Source: Catonia carolina (lineage: Eukaryota; Arthropoda; Insecta; Hemiptera; Achilidae). From it: DNA of 64,000 nucleotides. Position 1 is the stretch's first letter. Every line of letters begins with the position of its first letter. The stretch is from positions 22,665,506 through 22,729,505 of the forward strand of contig JAQMRL010000006.1 of NCBI GenBank assembly GCA_035578175.1, written 5' to 3'. Below are positions 46,949 to 59,109 of this stretch, piece after piece. A program made the position numbers and the translations under genes. The notes under the pieces were generated by a model. The model ran no database searches. It worked only from the letters and a program-made list of their open reading frames with translations, and had not been told where the DNA came from.

Positions 46949-47293
46949 ATAGTTCCAGGGCTATAAAAAATAATTCTGTTTCATATCACACGGCTAGTCA
47001 GTATATGACTGAAGCATTTAAGAATACAAGAGGTAGAGGTGTAGAAGACACTAATCAGAGTTATCTCCTCTTAAAGTAATGAATTTCATTAGTATATAAC
47101 TAGACACTGTGGTAAATGTAATAGAGGTATCATTTGCAGGGTGGAAAGCAGGCTTTTCGGAGGGCCTAACATGCTGATAATCATACTTTTTCACTCAGTG
47201 AGGCAATGTGTAAACGACCTCACTTTTTGTTTTATTTAGTAAAGCCTCTAGAGGTTCAAACTAGCCTTTCGGCTGATGACCTAAACAACAACA
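46949..47293 (+). repeat. SINE-like family A, 5' truncated
   Basis: Starts TATAGTTCCAGGGCTATAAA and ends GGCTGATGACCTAAACAACA, directly after the Jockey fragment. Confidence 0.78.
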
Positions 47294-47784
47294 GCCATAA
47301 CCAAGCCAACCAATTTATGACATGCACAATATTCTTATCCCACGATCAAATTATTTAATGAATGAATATCAAATAAAAAAAATTATTTATTCTATTATAC
47401 TATTATATAATGATCCTTAATTTTACTTCGATCGTTTACCCGTAAGTTAACGATAATATTTTCCCAGAAATATTGTTCTGTGACATGAGCCGTAACATCC
47501 ACTGTGTAGTGATTACTAAAATATTTGAAAAATACTCCTTGATCTAGAAAAATAAATAAAGTAAACGTCCTTTCATGAACCTTTTCCTATTACATAAATT
47601 ATGGTTTGTGTGTAATATGCCATATAACATATTGTTACAGTATTTTACTAAAAGCTTTATTTTGTCTTTATTTTTACATCATTTATTAGTTTCCAATTTT
47701 ATGAATTAATTATCATATTTTCACGGTCTCTTTCCCTACATAGATGTATAGAAAGAGAAGGAAAATTTTATTATTGTGTACATT

Positions 47785-47890
47785 TTTGAAAACCTTTTTC
47801 GAGATTTTGTGACCCTTGCAGGGAACCGATCCTGGTAACTTTTGCTTTGTAGACTAGCGCGCTAACCACTCCACTACGGAACTGATCAGC
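47785..47890 (-). repeat. tRNA-derived SINE head
   Basis: The minus strand has CCGTAGTGGAGTGGTTAGCG (A box) and AGGATCGGTTCCCTGCAAGG (B box region). Confidence 0.65.
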
Positions 47891-47894
47891 CCGA

Positions 47895-50325
47895 TATATT
47901 TATCCAATTTTGCGTTGGTTATTACATTTTTAATAATTTATGTATTATGTACCCTATATTTAAATACAAAAAAAATATTAATCGTAATATTAATACGTGC
48001 AAGTTGAGAAAATTGATGTATTTTTTTCTCTAAATAGTATCTGGGAAATGCAAAGTATTGTAATTAATATTTAGTTTTAGTAATTAGTAATAGTAACTAG
48101 TACTTGTGACTAAGAGGTAAAAAAGAGGTGAAACTATCTTACAGAATTAATGTTTTTTTGCTTTCCTAAAAAAAATATAAGAATTTCAACATTTGTATTG
48201 TAATACAAATTTTTGTATACCAAATGCTATGAACCCAATTTTTGAGTAATACCTTTGGTACTAGCTGCAGAATAACCCTGCGCGCTGCAAATGAACAAAT
48301 TTTTATTCATCAATAAATAATTCGATTTCCTTTTTTTTTACAGTGCTTTTATCGCGCATCAAATAGTTATTATACCTGTAAGTATTATTATATTTTGAAA
48401 AATTAGTTGTTAGCCAAAGTTAATGAAATTTCAGTACTCTGCTGTTTATTATTTCTAAATAATTTTTATTCAATTCAATAAAAATGTGTAAAAATGCGTG
48501 TTGAAATGTGTAGAAATTAATTAATACGCATAAAAATACCTTGCGATTTGCGTAATTATGAAATATAAAAATTCCGGTCAATATTATTTTACAAAACATA
48601 ATTAATTACATAAATTAATTAAAAAACATAATATGTAACACATTTTGACTTGTTTTTAAATTTTGACACAAAATAAAAACTTACACGTAAGCCTATTAGT
48701 TAAATTTGACAAAAATATCTTCTGTAAGTCAAAAAAAAGCAAGCAAAAAAATCATTCGTGAATTTTTTGTTTGTTTTATATGAGTTTGTTAATGAATCCA
48801 CGCAATATCCGGTTTTATATTATATGACTATAAAAATTATAAAAAATTTAAATACACTTAAATATAGATTTCTCTATTCAATAGCCTCGTCAATTCAAAT
48901 AACTGCCATTTTTAATTAGGCTTTTCAATTGAGTTATTAATAATTTTATGACTGGAAAAAGTAATAGGTCATTTGCGTTTAGAAAACAAGGTTAAATATT
49001 TTTTATCTGGTTGATGTTTCACAATTTTTCTATATTATAATAAAGTCGATTTAAATTAAACACAAAGACACTGCCCACAATTTTTAAGATAGTAGCCACA
49101 CGTATTACCATATAATTTTATATTTTTTGTTCGATATAATAAATCTTATTTAGTAATTTTATTTTTAACTGATTTACCAACGGTTTTTACAAGGTAAAAT
49201 TTTACGGAAAGATAACTTCCGTTGGAAATACTTTGTAAACAACTGTTCATAAAATCCGTACAGGTGTTTATTTATTACAAAAAACTGTTGAGAAAAAGTC
49301 ACATGACTTTCTCTCACTTTGAATAATTAAAATTATTGTAAAAAAATAATGATTGTTACTCTCTTCAAAATTCATATGATTAAAATATAAATAAAAACAC
49401 TAATTAAAAATTGAATTAGAAAAATAAAAATTAGATGCATCATCGATCAGTAGTTTGCCTCTTTATCCAAAATACAAATCTTTTAGAATAAAAGTTAACG
49501 AAAATGACTACTAATGCATTTAAGAAATCAAAGCTAGAATTGGGCAAACAAGCATTGCTTCCGATAAAAGTGATAAAAGTACTGTTCATTAGAAGACTTA
49601 CATTGAATTTAAGCCAGCTTAGGTGTTATGTGTTCACATAATTATTTTATCGGATAGACCTTAATGAAGAAATTAGACAAATAAATTTGAAGCATTCAAA
49701 ATACGGTTATATTGAAAGATTTTGAGATTGTTCTAGGTGGATCGTGTCACATACGAGAACGCTGTAGGAATGATAAAAAAAGGAGAAAAATGTTGTAAAA
49801 ACAATAAAAATAAAATCAAACTTCAATATATACCTTACTTCATGCAATAATTCAACAAAAAGTATGTACAAAAGAGAAATCTTTAAAATAGAAGACATAT
49901 ATCTAGGTTGAACAACTTGAAAAGGTGGTTCAGGTACACAAATTTGTTTAGAACTGTGGTATACCACGTTTTGATCACTAAACTTCTTGGAGATGGAAAC
50001 TAAGGAAGAATCAGTTTTTACGTCATTTTGCTTCTTCTTCTTGATGTCAACGATTAAGCTCCTGTTTCGAACTCACTTTAATTTATTTAAATATTAGCTT
50101 TGTTGATTAATTCAAGAAGGGGTCGGCGGAAGCAAGTACTAACCCACAAAATTTCCAGCATGATTTTTCTTAAATATTTTGTAAAATTAAAATTTTCAGC
50201 ATGTTTAAATAAACAGGATACTATATTCACGATCTTAAGAACCTAGATTAACAGAAAAAAACAAATGTTTAACAAAAAATTCAAAAACATGATTGTAGAT
50301 TTCGGTAAACTTTTAAAATGACGTT
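47895..50325. other. AT-rich intergenic sequence
   Basis: No gene was seen. ACATGACTTTCTCTCACTTT at 49302 may be a remnant of a family B end. Confidence 0.5.
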
Positions 50326-50329
50326 GCGT

Positions 50330-50690
50330 AATATTATGTTGATGTGGGTTAGCACAGTCTTCTGCCGACCCTTTCATGAGATTTATCACATTTTCTATAA
50401 TAATTTAACTACTGCCATCTTTTCCGTGGTCTTCCAATGTCTCTTCGTTTATGTAGTTTATAGTTCTTTACTTTCAAGTATATTCTCTCTTCCGGTATTC
50501 TTTCCAGATACTGTCTCCACTTACCAGAATTTATCTTTATTTTATTATTCCAGCTGTATATTCTTAATTCGGCCCTTATTTCTTCATCTCTTATAGTATA
50601 AGGAATCTAATCTTGTGCACTCTTTTGTCCTCATCTTTGCCGGCTGAATCTTGCTCGCATGTGACTTTTTCATGATCCAAGGCTAACTTT
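50330..50690 (-). mobile_element. LINE C-terminal fragment
   Basis: The minus-strand frame, from about 50610, reads IRDEEIRAELRIYSWNNKIK, WRQYLERIPEERIYLKVKNY and HKRRDIGRPRKRWQ before a stop near 50415. This is the classic end of RTE/CR1-type polyproteins. Confidence 0.82.
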
Positions 50691-50694
50691 TATA

Positions 50695-52390
50695 AATGAT
50701 AATGAGAGTAACAATCAACTATAGAATTTATTACTCATTAATTAAGTTAGCTATTTGTATTTAGGTATGATTCTATTTTTTAGCAAAAATAAATCTATAA
50801 AAAATAATCGGGGATTTTATTCTGTTAGTTTTGAAGGACTTTTGATAAAAGTGTAATAATCAAACTGACTGAGATATTTTAAAATGATCTCAGCACTATC
50901 AAAAATTGATGATAAGGAAATTTTAAGAGCAAAACACTCAGAAGTAAATTTATAATTTATAAATACCTTATACACAGTAAAATTTATAATAAGTAAATCG
51001 TGATTACTTGAAATTAACTGCCGGATTATTAAAAAGATACTAAATCTTTCCCGGTTAATTTTAGTTTTAAAACAAGACAATGATAAAGGTGTACTGCTTA
51101 CTGTCTATATTTTAAAAGTATCTGTTACCTGTATTATCATTGAAAATACTAATATAATAAAAGATCAATACAAAAGATACAGGTGCACTGTTGGTATTTG
51201 TAAAAAATAACAACAAACATTTATCAAGGATAATTTTTAAGGTTATTGCTTATTTTTAATGGTGTAAGCAAAGAAAACCTTTCAGCGTGATCATGACTAA
51301 TTAACTAAATAGATAAAAAAACCAACATACTGTACTACACGATATGATTCAATTATTACTCAGTTCAATTAATTAATGGATTATTAATTAATTAGTCACC
51401 CAATCAATATACTTTTTCAAGTACTTAAACGTGGTTTTATTCATGGTAATTAACCAGGCAACAATAATACAAACATAAGTGCGAAAAAATCAAACGCGGA
51501 ACAATTTACTAATAAGATACACAACCGTTTAACCAAAAGAACATAAATGTCGTATTTTTTTCAATTTATTGCAACTCAAATTTTAGTTACATTTAATTAA
51601 GTATAAAGCGTTTTCGTGTTAACCTTTTACCGTTAGTTTAGACTCGTTTTAAATTTATTGGAATAGGTTTTTAAAGTTTCTTTTCATATCAAGAAAAATA
51701 ACGATTCTTAAGATATCAGTATTTGAAGTTTTTTTTTGTTTAATTAACTTTCAAACATATTTTTGGGTACACTAAATAATTTTTAAAAAATAAACCCCAA
51801 TTAAATTTCTGAGAGGGTGAAATCTTAAGTAAAATCAGCAGGTTATGTAGGTTTTAATTTAGGTACAAAAAAAAATTGTTTCTTTATTTTAAAAAAAATC
51901 TATAATTTCGTCTACACCCGGATAATAGTATTACAAAATATTGTTTTTATATTTTAAAATACGTACTATTCGTAGAGTGGTCCCCAATTATTAACTAATC
52001 ATGGACCCTTAGTTGAGTCTTTAGGTTCAACTGAGCCCCTTATTTTATATATATATTTTTTTTAGTGAACTCCTAAGTAAAAATTTCTCTCATTTATTGA
52101 CAAAAATAATATTACAAAGAAAACAAAATTAAAGTATTCAAATTATTGTAGAGTATCCTACATACAACAAGAAAAGCTTTTGTGGGATACAAAAGTTTTA
52201 CACAGTAAAAGCAGAAGTGTTACCAGAAGAATATTATACTGTATAAGATAGAAACACTAAAAATAAAACGTTTAAAGCAAGAGTTAGTAAAAGTAAGAAT
52301 AACAGTAAGGACAGTGGGTCCTAAATTGAAAACTATAAATAAAAATGAAAAATATTGAGCAAGGAATTTCCCAAATAAAAAAATATATAG
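50695..52390. other. AT-rich intergenic sequence
   Basis: No gene was seen. GAGTGGTCCCCAATTATTAA at 51976 is reminiscent of a hAT tip, but no partner end was found. Confidence 0.45.
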
Positions 52391-52394
52391 TCGA

Positions 52395-52740
52395 ATCCAA
52401 AAATTATGATGAAACAAAAAAGAAGAAATTCTACGGACATCTAGTAAGGATGAACCAAGAAAGATTTACAAAACAAAATTTAAAAAGCTAAAAACAAACA
52501 AAACAAGCTAAGGTAAAAAAAAAACAGAAAACCTACCTTTGCATAAAGATGCAAAAAAGATGTAAAAAAGTTTATAAAAGCAATTGAAGAATAAACTGGG
52601 TTTTTTCAGAAGAAGAATTAAGAAAAAACATACTACCGATGCGGAGCAACAAAAGAACCTATTTTCGGATAAAATGGACAAAATAAAAAATAAAGCCCCA
52701 AAACAGAATTGAGGAAAAAAATTCAATAAGTATAGCATAG
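52395..52740 (+). mobile_element. RTE-like LINE C-terminal relic
   Basis: The plus strand encodes ETKKKKFYGHLVRMNQERFT followed by lysine-rich broken frames, including TKEPIFG. It resembles the ends of 19280-20320 and 39900-40350. Confidence 0.65.
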
Positions 52741-53079
52741 CATAATTTTATATTAGTCGTAATTTAACTGAAACGGAAAAATAGGCATAGATACTGAAGT
52801 CACGAGATTACCTTTTCCGTATGGATGGGTTGCGAGAAAAGAAATGAAATATTTGCAGTGCTGCCAACCTCAATAGTGAGGAGACACTACTCGTACATTT
52901 CACTACCGTGCAGTTTCTGCATACATTTTGTAAGCTGTGGTTTATTCCGAGAAAATGTTTTCTTCATAAACCTTGTAAGAAATAAATGTGACCTGTAATA
53001 TTGCCTATAGCTTAATTGCATAACTAGAAATGTTTCATTTACTGTAATTACCAGCTACCTTATTTCATTGGAACAAAAT

Positions 53080-53300
53080 TTTCTACGAATGAGTCACCTT
53101 CTTTACTATCGCTGTCACCGGCATCTGCACTATCAGTCTCATTAGTAATGTACCAAACCGTTTCCTTTTTTACCAGGTGCCAACAAAGCTGCTGTTGAAG
53201 TACAGCTTCTTCACGTCTTTAATTTCCTTCTTTATTTTTCGAATTGTGAAAAGAGAAACATCACAGTAGTTAGCCACTCGCTCATGACTATTGTCAATTT
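53080..53300 (-). pseudogene. Possible transposase N-terminus (helix-turn-helix) relic
   Basis: The minus strand reads SHERVANYCDVSLFTIRKIK followed by KEIKDVKKLYFNSSF and, one frame over, APGKKGNG. The V-A-x-x-x-x-V-S-x-x-T-I-R-x-I-x-K-E pattern with a downstream PGKK is typical of HTH domains in DDE transposases. No catalytic domain was found. A frameshift is needed and the family is uncertain. Confidence 0.4.
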
Positions 53301-53349
53301 TTTTTTTTGTTTAAAAAAAACTATTGTCTCTTGACTATTGTCAAGAGGC

Positions 53350-55430
53350 AGGGAAAGACAGTTTTATTTACCTTCATCTTCACAGAATTTTATTACACTG
53401 CAGATTATATTTCGTTCAGTACTGTGAATCTGCTCACGTTTTTGAGAAACTAACATTTCTGTTTACGGTAACAAACAGTTATATTCGTACAGTTAACCTA
53501 CAAAAGGTTCCGCGATATACTGTATATGCTTTGGGTATAGTATAAGTTGTTGTGTTTGTTGTACTAAAATTGAAGCAGTTACGCATGCGTACTGATGCTT
53601 CCCCCTTTACCACTCGTTGCAAACAAGGGCAAACTTGTGACTCAAGTTACTATAAGTAGCATACAGGTTATAATACGATGAAGCATTGTAGACCCAAAAT
53701 TAATATTTTCAACGTTTTATCTAAATGTATTGATAATTTATTTTGACTTATCTTTTAAATTTTTATAACCTTATCGGAGCCGTTAGTAAGAGTCTTGGGA
53801 CACCCTAGGGTCCGTTAACTGTCTATTTTGAACCTTAGTCTTTTACTACCTTTGTTGAGAATTGACACTGCGGCAAACATCTACATTGTATTCGCTAATA
53901 AAAAATTTCGATTCCAGGATCTATTTAGTATGATCTTTGATTGTTTTACAAAACATACTAAGTTCCAAAACATACTATGTTTTCGTATTGATTTTATTGA
54001 TTTTTTTTAAGTCCAGTCAGGTGATATAATTATATTTTCTACAATGTTTCTTGTTGCGCAGTTATGAAAGTTTTAAAATTAAGTTCTTTCAAAACAGTAC
54101 TAATATCAACGTTACCGCATCCAAAGTAAATTAGTATCGTTATGGGTTTCCTGCTCTGTTATATAAAAAAATTAAGTTACAATGTTTTCCAAAATTAAAA
54201 ACATTTTCCGTAAAACATGTATTGTATTTTACATCCCGATAGAGTACTGGGTCACGTTGAAGGAAAATTCAGAACTCGCTGAAAAATATTGCAACCAGGG
54301 AGTAGCTTGATATCTTATGAAATCATGGTAAACTACAGATTGCTAGAAATGACTGAAGATAGCCAAACCTTCAAAAATTTACAGAAGATTTTTAATAAAA
54401 CTTTAATTTCCAATTCGAGAACAACAAGCATAAAAGAGGTGCGAACGTGACATGGTTAGTTAGGAATACATGATTGTATTTTTAAAATTATATTTTTATA
54501 ATTATACTGTCACCAGTTTTTTTTAAATTATGCAATAGATTTTTAAACAAATGTAAGTTAAAGCATTGTTTACTAGACAATTGAAACATATACTTTTTTG
54601 ACTTAGCAATTAATTTCTTAATTCTAAAAACTTCTATAAAATTTATAAACAAGTATAACCTACGTATTTATAACAAATTTTATGTATAAATAAACAACTT
54701 TTTAAAATATTTACAGTTAATTACTTTAAAATCTTACAGATATTTAAAAAAAATAAGATAATTGTATATCATTAAAAACAAATTTTATTACTACAAAAAG
54801 AGGTCAAGAAATAACAAAAAAAACAACATACAAAAACTATCACATCAGTAAATAAATATAACGTTAAAAATCTAATACAGGAAATTGCAAAATCATGTAA
54901 GGAACTATCAGACCTTAACTGAAAAATCTTTGTTAAAAATATAAAACACAACAACAAAAACTGAGCAAATACAATGTTACTTATACGCAATGAATAATAC
55001 AAACTGATGAAGGACCCTGTAACATTATTAAAAAGAAATTACTATTTTGAAACACAATTAAATTTAATGAAGTGTCCCATAATATGAAGTACATTTTTTA
55101 TTTCATTTGTCCTTTAATGGACAACAAAGTAAGGTCTCCTTAAATTAAATCATTGTTATTACATTAATAGTTTTTATTAAAAGAGATCAATTTGTAAATT
55201 AAATCTTATATGACAATTTCAATAAAAGAGTATACGTTCATGGTTTTTTCATGGTTTTTTTAAAAAATACTGGTAGTAAATAGAATCATAAACAGTAAAA
55301 TTAAAGTGGTTTTTATTTTAAATATCTAATTTTTTACTTAATCATACAAAAACAAGTAAGTAAAGAAACAAAGAATACCCAGAATGACATTATTATACAT
55401 TTGTTATAAATATTATAGACAACTAATAAA
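53350..55430. other. AT-rich intergenic sequence
   Basis: Nothing recognised. Confidence 0.5.
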
Positions 55431-55436
55431 TTGTTT

Positions 55437-56320
55437 TTGTTGTTTAGGTCATCAGCCGAAAGGCCACATTCTAAAATTTTGAACCTCCAGAGCAGAGGTC
55501 CCCAAAGTGGGGGGCGCCCCCTTCAAGGGTGGCGTTAAGACAAGTCAAGAAGGCAAGACTTCGAGTTAGCTTTGTCATTCCCACGTCTGTTTACCTTTTT
55601 TCAAGCACCGATTTGTGCAAAAAGTGTTTTCAGCACTTGTTACAATAACAACAAAGTGTCGGGGTAAACTTGATGTTACTAATAATTTACGTTGCGCACT
55701 TTTTAATAATCAACCAAGAACGGAATCCTATAAAAAACTGCAAGATCATCCATCTCATTGACTTATTTTGACTCTTACTAGTTAAATTTAAATTGAAACT
55801 TGAAATATTATTAAAAAAAACTATAAAAAATAAATGTATGGTTGTTCAATGTACCTCACCTATTTAGTTTTTTCATTACCACATGAAATTGTGTAAGGGG
55901 AAGTTGAAAGTTTTTTTCTTGACAGAACGGAGCGTGATAAAGAAAGTTTAAAAACCGCTGCTCTAGAGAATTTACAAAGTACTATGAGGTATAAGGTTGT
56001 TCACCATTGCCTTCCTCACTGAGTGGAAAGGTATGCTTACCAGCAAGCCAAGCCCTACAAAAAGAATCTACTTTCCACCCTGCAAATGACACTTTCATTT
56101 CATTCACCGCAGGGTCTAGCTGTGTAATAAAATTCATTATTCTCAGTTAAAATAACTCTGACTAGTGTCTTTTATATCTCTACCTCTTCTGTTATTAAAT
56201 CCTTCAGTCATGTAATTGCCTGACCATGTAATAAGAAACAGAACTATTTTTGTAGCTCTGAAACTAGAAGATCGAGTGTAAATATTTTAACACTCCACCT
56301 GCCTGTTATGGGCAAAGGGA
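55437..56320 (-). repeat. SINE-like family A, split by a hAT-type MITE
   Basis: The 3' end (TTGTTTAGGTCATCAGCCGA) is at 55440; the rest resumes after 55968 and ends CTGCCTGTTATGGGCA at about 56315. Confidence 0.82.
55493..55960. mobile_element. 468-bp hAT-type MITE with 8-bp target duplication
   Basis: The left tip CAGAGGTCCCCAAAGTGGGG and the complement of the right tip CAGCGGTTTTTAAACTTTC are the terminal repeats. The flanking duplication is CTCCAGAG (55485-55492) and CTCTAGAG (55961-55968). The unoccupied family A sequence has CTCTAGAG here, which confirms the site. The target fits the NNNTANNN preference of Buster-type hATs. There is no transposase. Confidence 0.88.
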
Positions 56321-56329
56321 AATATTAAG

Positions 56330-57270
56330 GTTGAAAATACCCAATTCATAGACAAGGATATTATAATCACAAAATAAATGAAGCCTATAAGAAATTGTAT
56401 AGCACAAAACGTGTTTATAGACTTAAAAAGTTAGTTTATAATTATTATTATTTTAAAATATCACAAGAATCACCTTATCTTTCGCAAACTTATTTGACAT
56501 TTTTAATATAATGTAGCAATTACATTTTACGATTGTGACATTTTATTCTGAAGAATATTTCCGTTCAATAGGCTATTTAAAAGTAGAAATATAATTTCAT
56601 TGAATTAACTGACCAGTCTATAAACCCGTTTAATATTAGTAATAAAATATATTATTTAATAATTTATTAATTTCGTTAATAAATTTTAAAGAAAATTAAT
56701 ATAGGACTAAAATTAAATAAATATTTTCATCGGAATGTTGTACTTGTGTTAACTAGTATTGATCAAATTAATTTAAAAAAATTATTTTACAAAATTATTT
56801 TGTAAAACAAATTTCACAAAATAATAAATTTACGTTACGTTATTACCAATACGTTGATATCGATTCCGTATAAATATTACGTAGGTCTATAATTATTGGT
56901 ATGAAGAAATTCTCTTATTCGTCTTCATATAAATTTTCATGATGCATGTCATTAATCACTAACAACAGTAGTATTTAAAACTATAACAGTAGTATTACAA
57001 AACACACAAAAGAACAAAACTCTTAATAGAACGACAATTCCAACAATGACACCAGTCATACACAAAATAATACAACAGAATCCTTTCTTTATGTTCTCTC
57101 ACTACGTTCACCATGTTTAAAATCCATCACTGAGTTTAGTTTCTGGTTATTAAAAATTAACTAAATCCTTTCTTTATGTTCTCGCAATACGTTCACCATG
57201 TGTAAAATCCATCACTGAGTTTTAGTTTCTGATTATTAAAAAAATAACTAATATTTATTTTATTTTATAA
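56330..57270. other. AT-rich intergenic sequence
   Basis: An approximate direct duplication of about 65 bp occurs at 57083-57147 and 57164-57229 (CTTTATGTTCTC, TACGTTCACCATGT, AAATCCATCACTGAGTTT). Otherwise nothing was recognised. Confidence 0.55.
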
Positions 57271-57271
57271 T

Positions 57272-57450
57272 TGGCCGGCCCATTGACGTAGTGGTTAGCG
57301 CAACTGGCTTCTACGCCGGGGTCCCGCGTTCGATTCCCGGTCAGGTCTGGCATTTTCTCATCACTCATTTTCATATAACAACATCATTATCCACCGTCTT
57401 CGTTAGCAGAAATTTTGTAAAACAGTCAGACGTAAAACAAAATCAAAAAA
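57272..57450 (+). repeat. tRNA-derived SINE, full length
   Basis: GGCCCATTGACGTAGTGGTT (A box) and GCGTTCGATTCCCGGTCAGG (B box) are followed by a body with CGTCTTCGTTAGCAG and the tail AAAACAAAATCAAAAAA. The acceptor stem does not close, so it is not a functional tRNA. Confidence 0.82.
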
Positions 57451-57689
57451 ATTACTACTTTAATATTTAATTATTTAGGGAACTTAAATTTTATTATTTA
57501 AAACCATTTTAGATAAAAGTTTATACCTATATTTAAATTTTATTATGTGAAACATTTAAAAATGTAGTATGTACATCTATCATATAACGTATTATAACAT
57601 GCTACAAGTATTTATCATGGAAATGTATATTAACCCTTTTTGGGTGGGATTAGCTTCGTCACAAACGTATTTAATAATTGTTAAGGGTA

Positions 57690-58310
57690 AGATTTGTTTT
57701 TTGTTATAGGTATTTCAGGTGAGTTTCTGTCTAATTTTCAGTTTGTTTAGCCTGTCGTTCCAGCAAATCTTTTCTAAAAGTCTGCGATGGATGTGTTCTC
57801 CCAAATATCTAAAGCTGTTTACTACTTCTATTGACTGGTGTCCTATGTCTAATTTGTCTTCGTATTGTGTGCTTAGTATCATGCACTTGGTTTCTTTCAT
57901 ATTATGATGTTTAGACCTATCTTGACGGAAAGGGTTTCTAAAGAAGTCAGCTATGCTTTGGCCTCATTTGCTGAAGTTGCAAGTAAGACAAGATCGTCAG
58001 CGAAACCTAGACAGTTGAGCTTGATGTTTTCTGAGTTGCGTCCAATTTTCGTGTTTTCAGGATTCTGAGTAATCCAATGCTTAATGACAAACTCCAAAGC
58101 ACAATTGAATAGTAACGGCGATAATCCGTCACCTTGTCTGAGTCTTGTTTCTATCTCAAAGGGTCTGGAAGTTTCTCCCCTGAATTTCACTTTGGATATG
58201 GTTTTTGATAAAGTTAAACCAATCAGTAATAGCAATTTGGGGTGAAAGCCGAAATGTGTGAGGATTTTCAATAGAGAGTCTACATATATGCTGTCGAATG
58301 CTTTTTTATG
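57690..58310 (-). mobile_element. RTE-like LINE relic (RT palm)
   Basis: The minus strand reads KKAFDSIYVDSLLKILTHFG, then RLRQGDGLSPLLFNCALEFV, then IKLNCLGFADDLVLLATSAN (catalytic FADD). After a frameshift it continues KETKCMILSTQ and VVNSFRYLGEHI. The 5' part and C-terminus are absent. Confidence 0.85.
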
Positions 58311-58388
58311 TATTATTACTAATTTATAATTATTATTGTTTATTGTATTATTTATAATTATTATTATATTGTATTATTACTAATTTAT

Positions 58389-58789
58389 CTGCCCATAACA
58401 GACAGGTGGAGTGTCAAATTATTTACACTCAATCTGTTCGTTGCAGGGCTAAAATAAATAGCTCTGTTTCTTATCGCATGGTCAGTCAATTAAATGACTG
58501 AATTTTGTTTAAGAACAGAAGAGGTAGAGGTGTAAAAGACACTAATCAGAGTTATCTTCTCTGAAAGTAATGAATTTCATTGTACAGCCAGACCCTGTGG
58601 TGAATGAAGTGAAGGTGTCATTTACAGAGTGGAAAATATGTGCTTTTCAGAGGGCTCGGCATGCTGATAAGCGTACTTTTCCACTCAGTGAGGAAGGCAA
58701 TGGTAAACCACCTCACTCCTCGTTTTACTTAGTAAAACCTCTAGAGGTTCAAACCAGCCTTTCGGCTGTTGACCTAAACAACAACAACA
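58389..58789 (+). repeat. SINE-like family A, best-preserved copy
   Basis: It is flanked by ACTAATTTAT at 58379-58388 and 58790-58799. It starts CTGCCCATAACAGACAGG and ends GACCTAAACAACAACAACAA. A 74-codon frame (58570-58794) opens NFIVQPDPVVNEVKVSFTEW. Confidence 0.88.
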
Positions 58790-58814
58790 ACTAATTTATG
58801 TAATGTATTATTAC

Positions 58815-58875
58815 TAATGTTCGTTATGTGCATTGACAAGAGAAAGTCGTGTGAGTGTTCACACCAGTTTTTTAA
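58815..58875 (-). repeat. Family B left-end fragment
   Basis: ATTGACAAGAGAAAGTCGTG then TGAGTGTTCACACCAG is the reversed left terminus of family B; the body is missing. Confidence 0.6.
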
Positions 58876-59109
58876 ATTTATTTTCCTATGTTTGTAAATC
58901 ATTTTTTAACTTGATATGGTAATCCCTCGGTTCATATGATTAGATTGTATAAACATCATTAACCTACGCTTGTTAATTTATCATAGCAATAAGTAACTCT
59001 TTAAGTGTTCATTCATGTAACAGAAGAAGAAATGTTGATCCGTTTTGTTATTGTTTATGTACGCAATAATGGTAATGAGAACCGGAAATGTTTTACATAA
59101 TACGCGTAT

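Noticed and set aside
50318..50596. 92-residue plus-strand frame resembling a membrane protein
   Set aside because: It is the reverse of a LINE polyprotein end (RDIGRPRKRW motif on the minus strand); AT-rich antisense codons mimic a hydrophobic protein.
51970..52070. hAT terminal sequence (GTGGTCCCCAA)
   Set aside because: Only one weak end; no partner inverted repeat or 8-bp duplication was found.
52220..52738. Phe/Leu-rich minus-strand frames
   Set aside because: They are antisense to a lysine-rich LINE relic on the plus strand.
57280..57352. Functional tRNA gene
   Set aside because: A and B boxes are good, but the acceptor stem does not pair and the sequence continues into a SINE body with an A-rich tail. 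The same applies to all other tRNA-like heads here.
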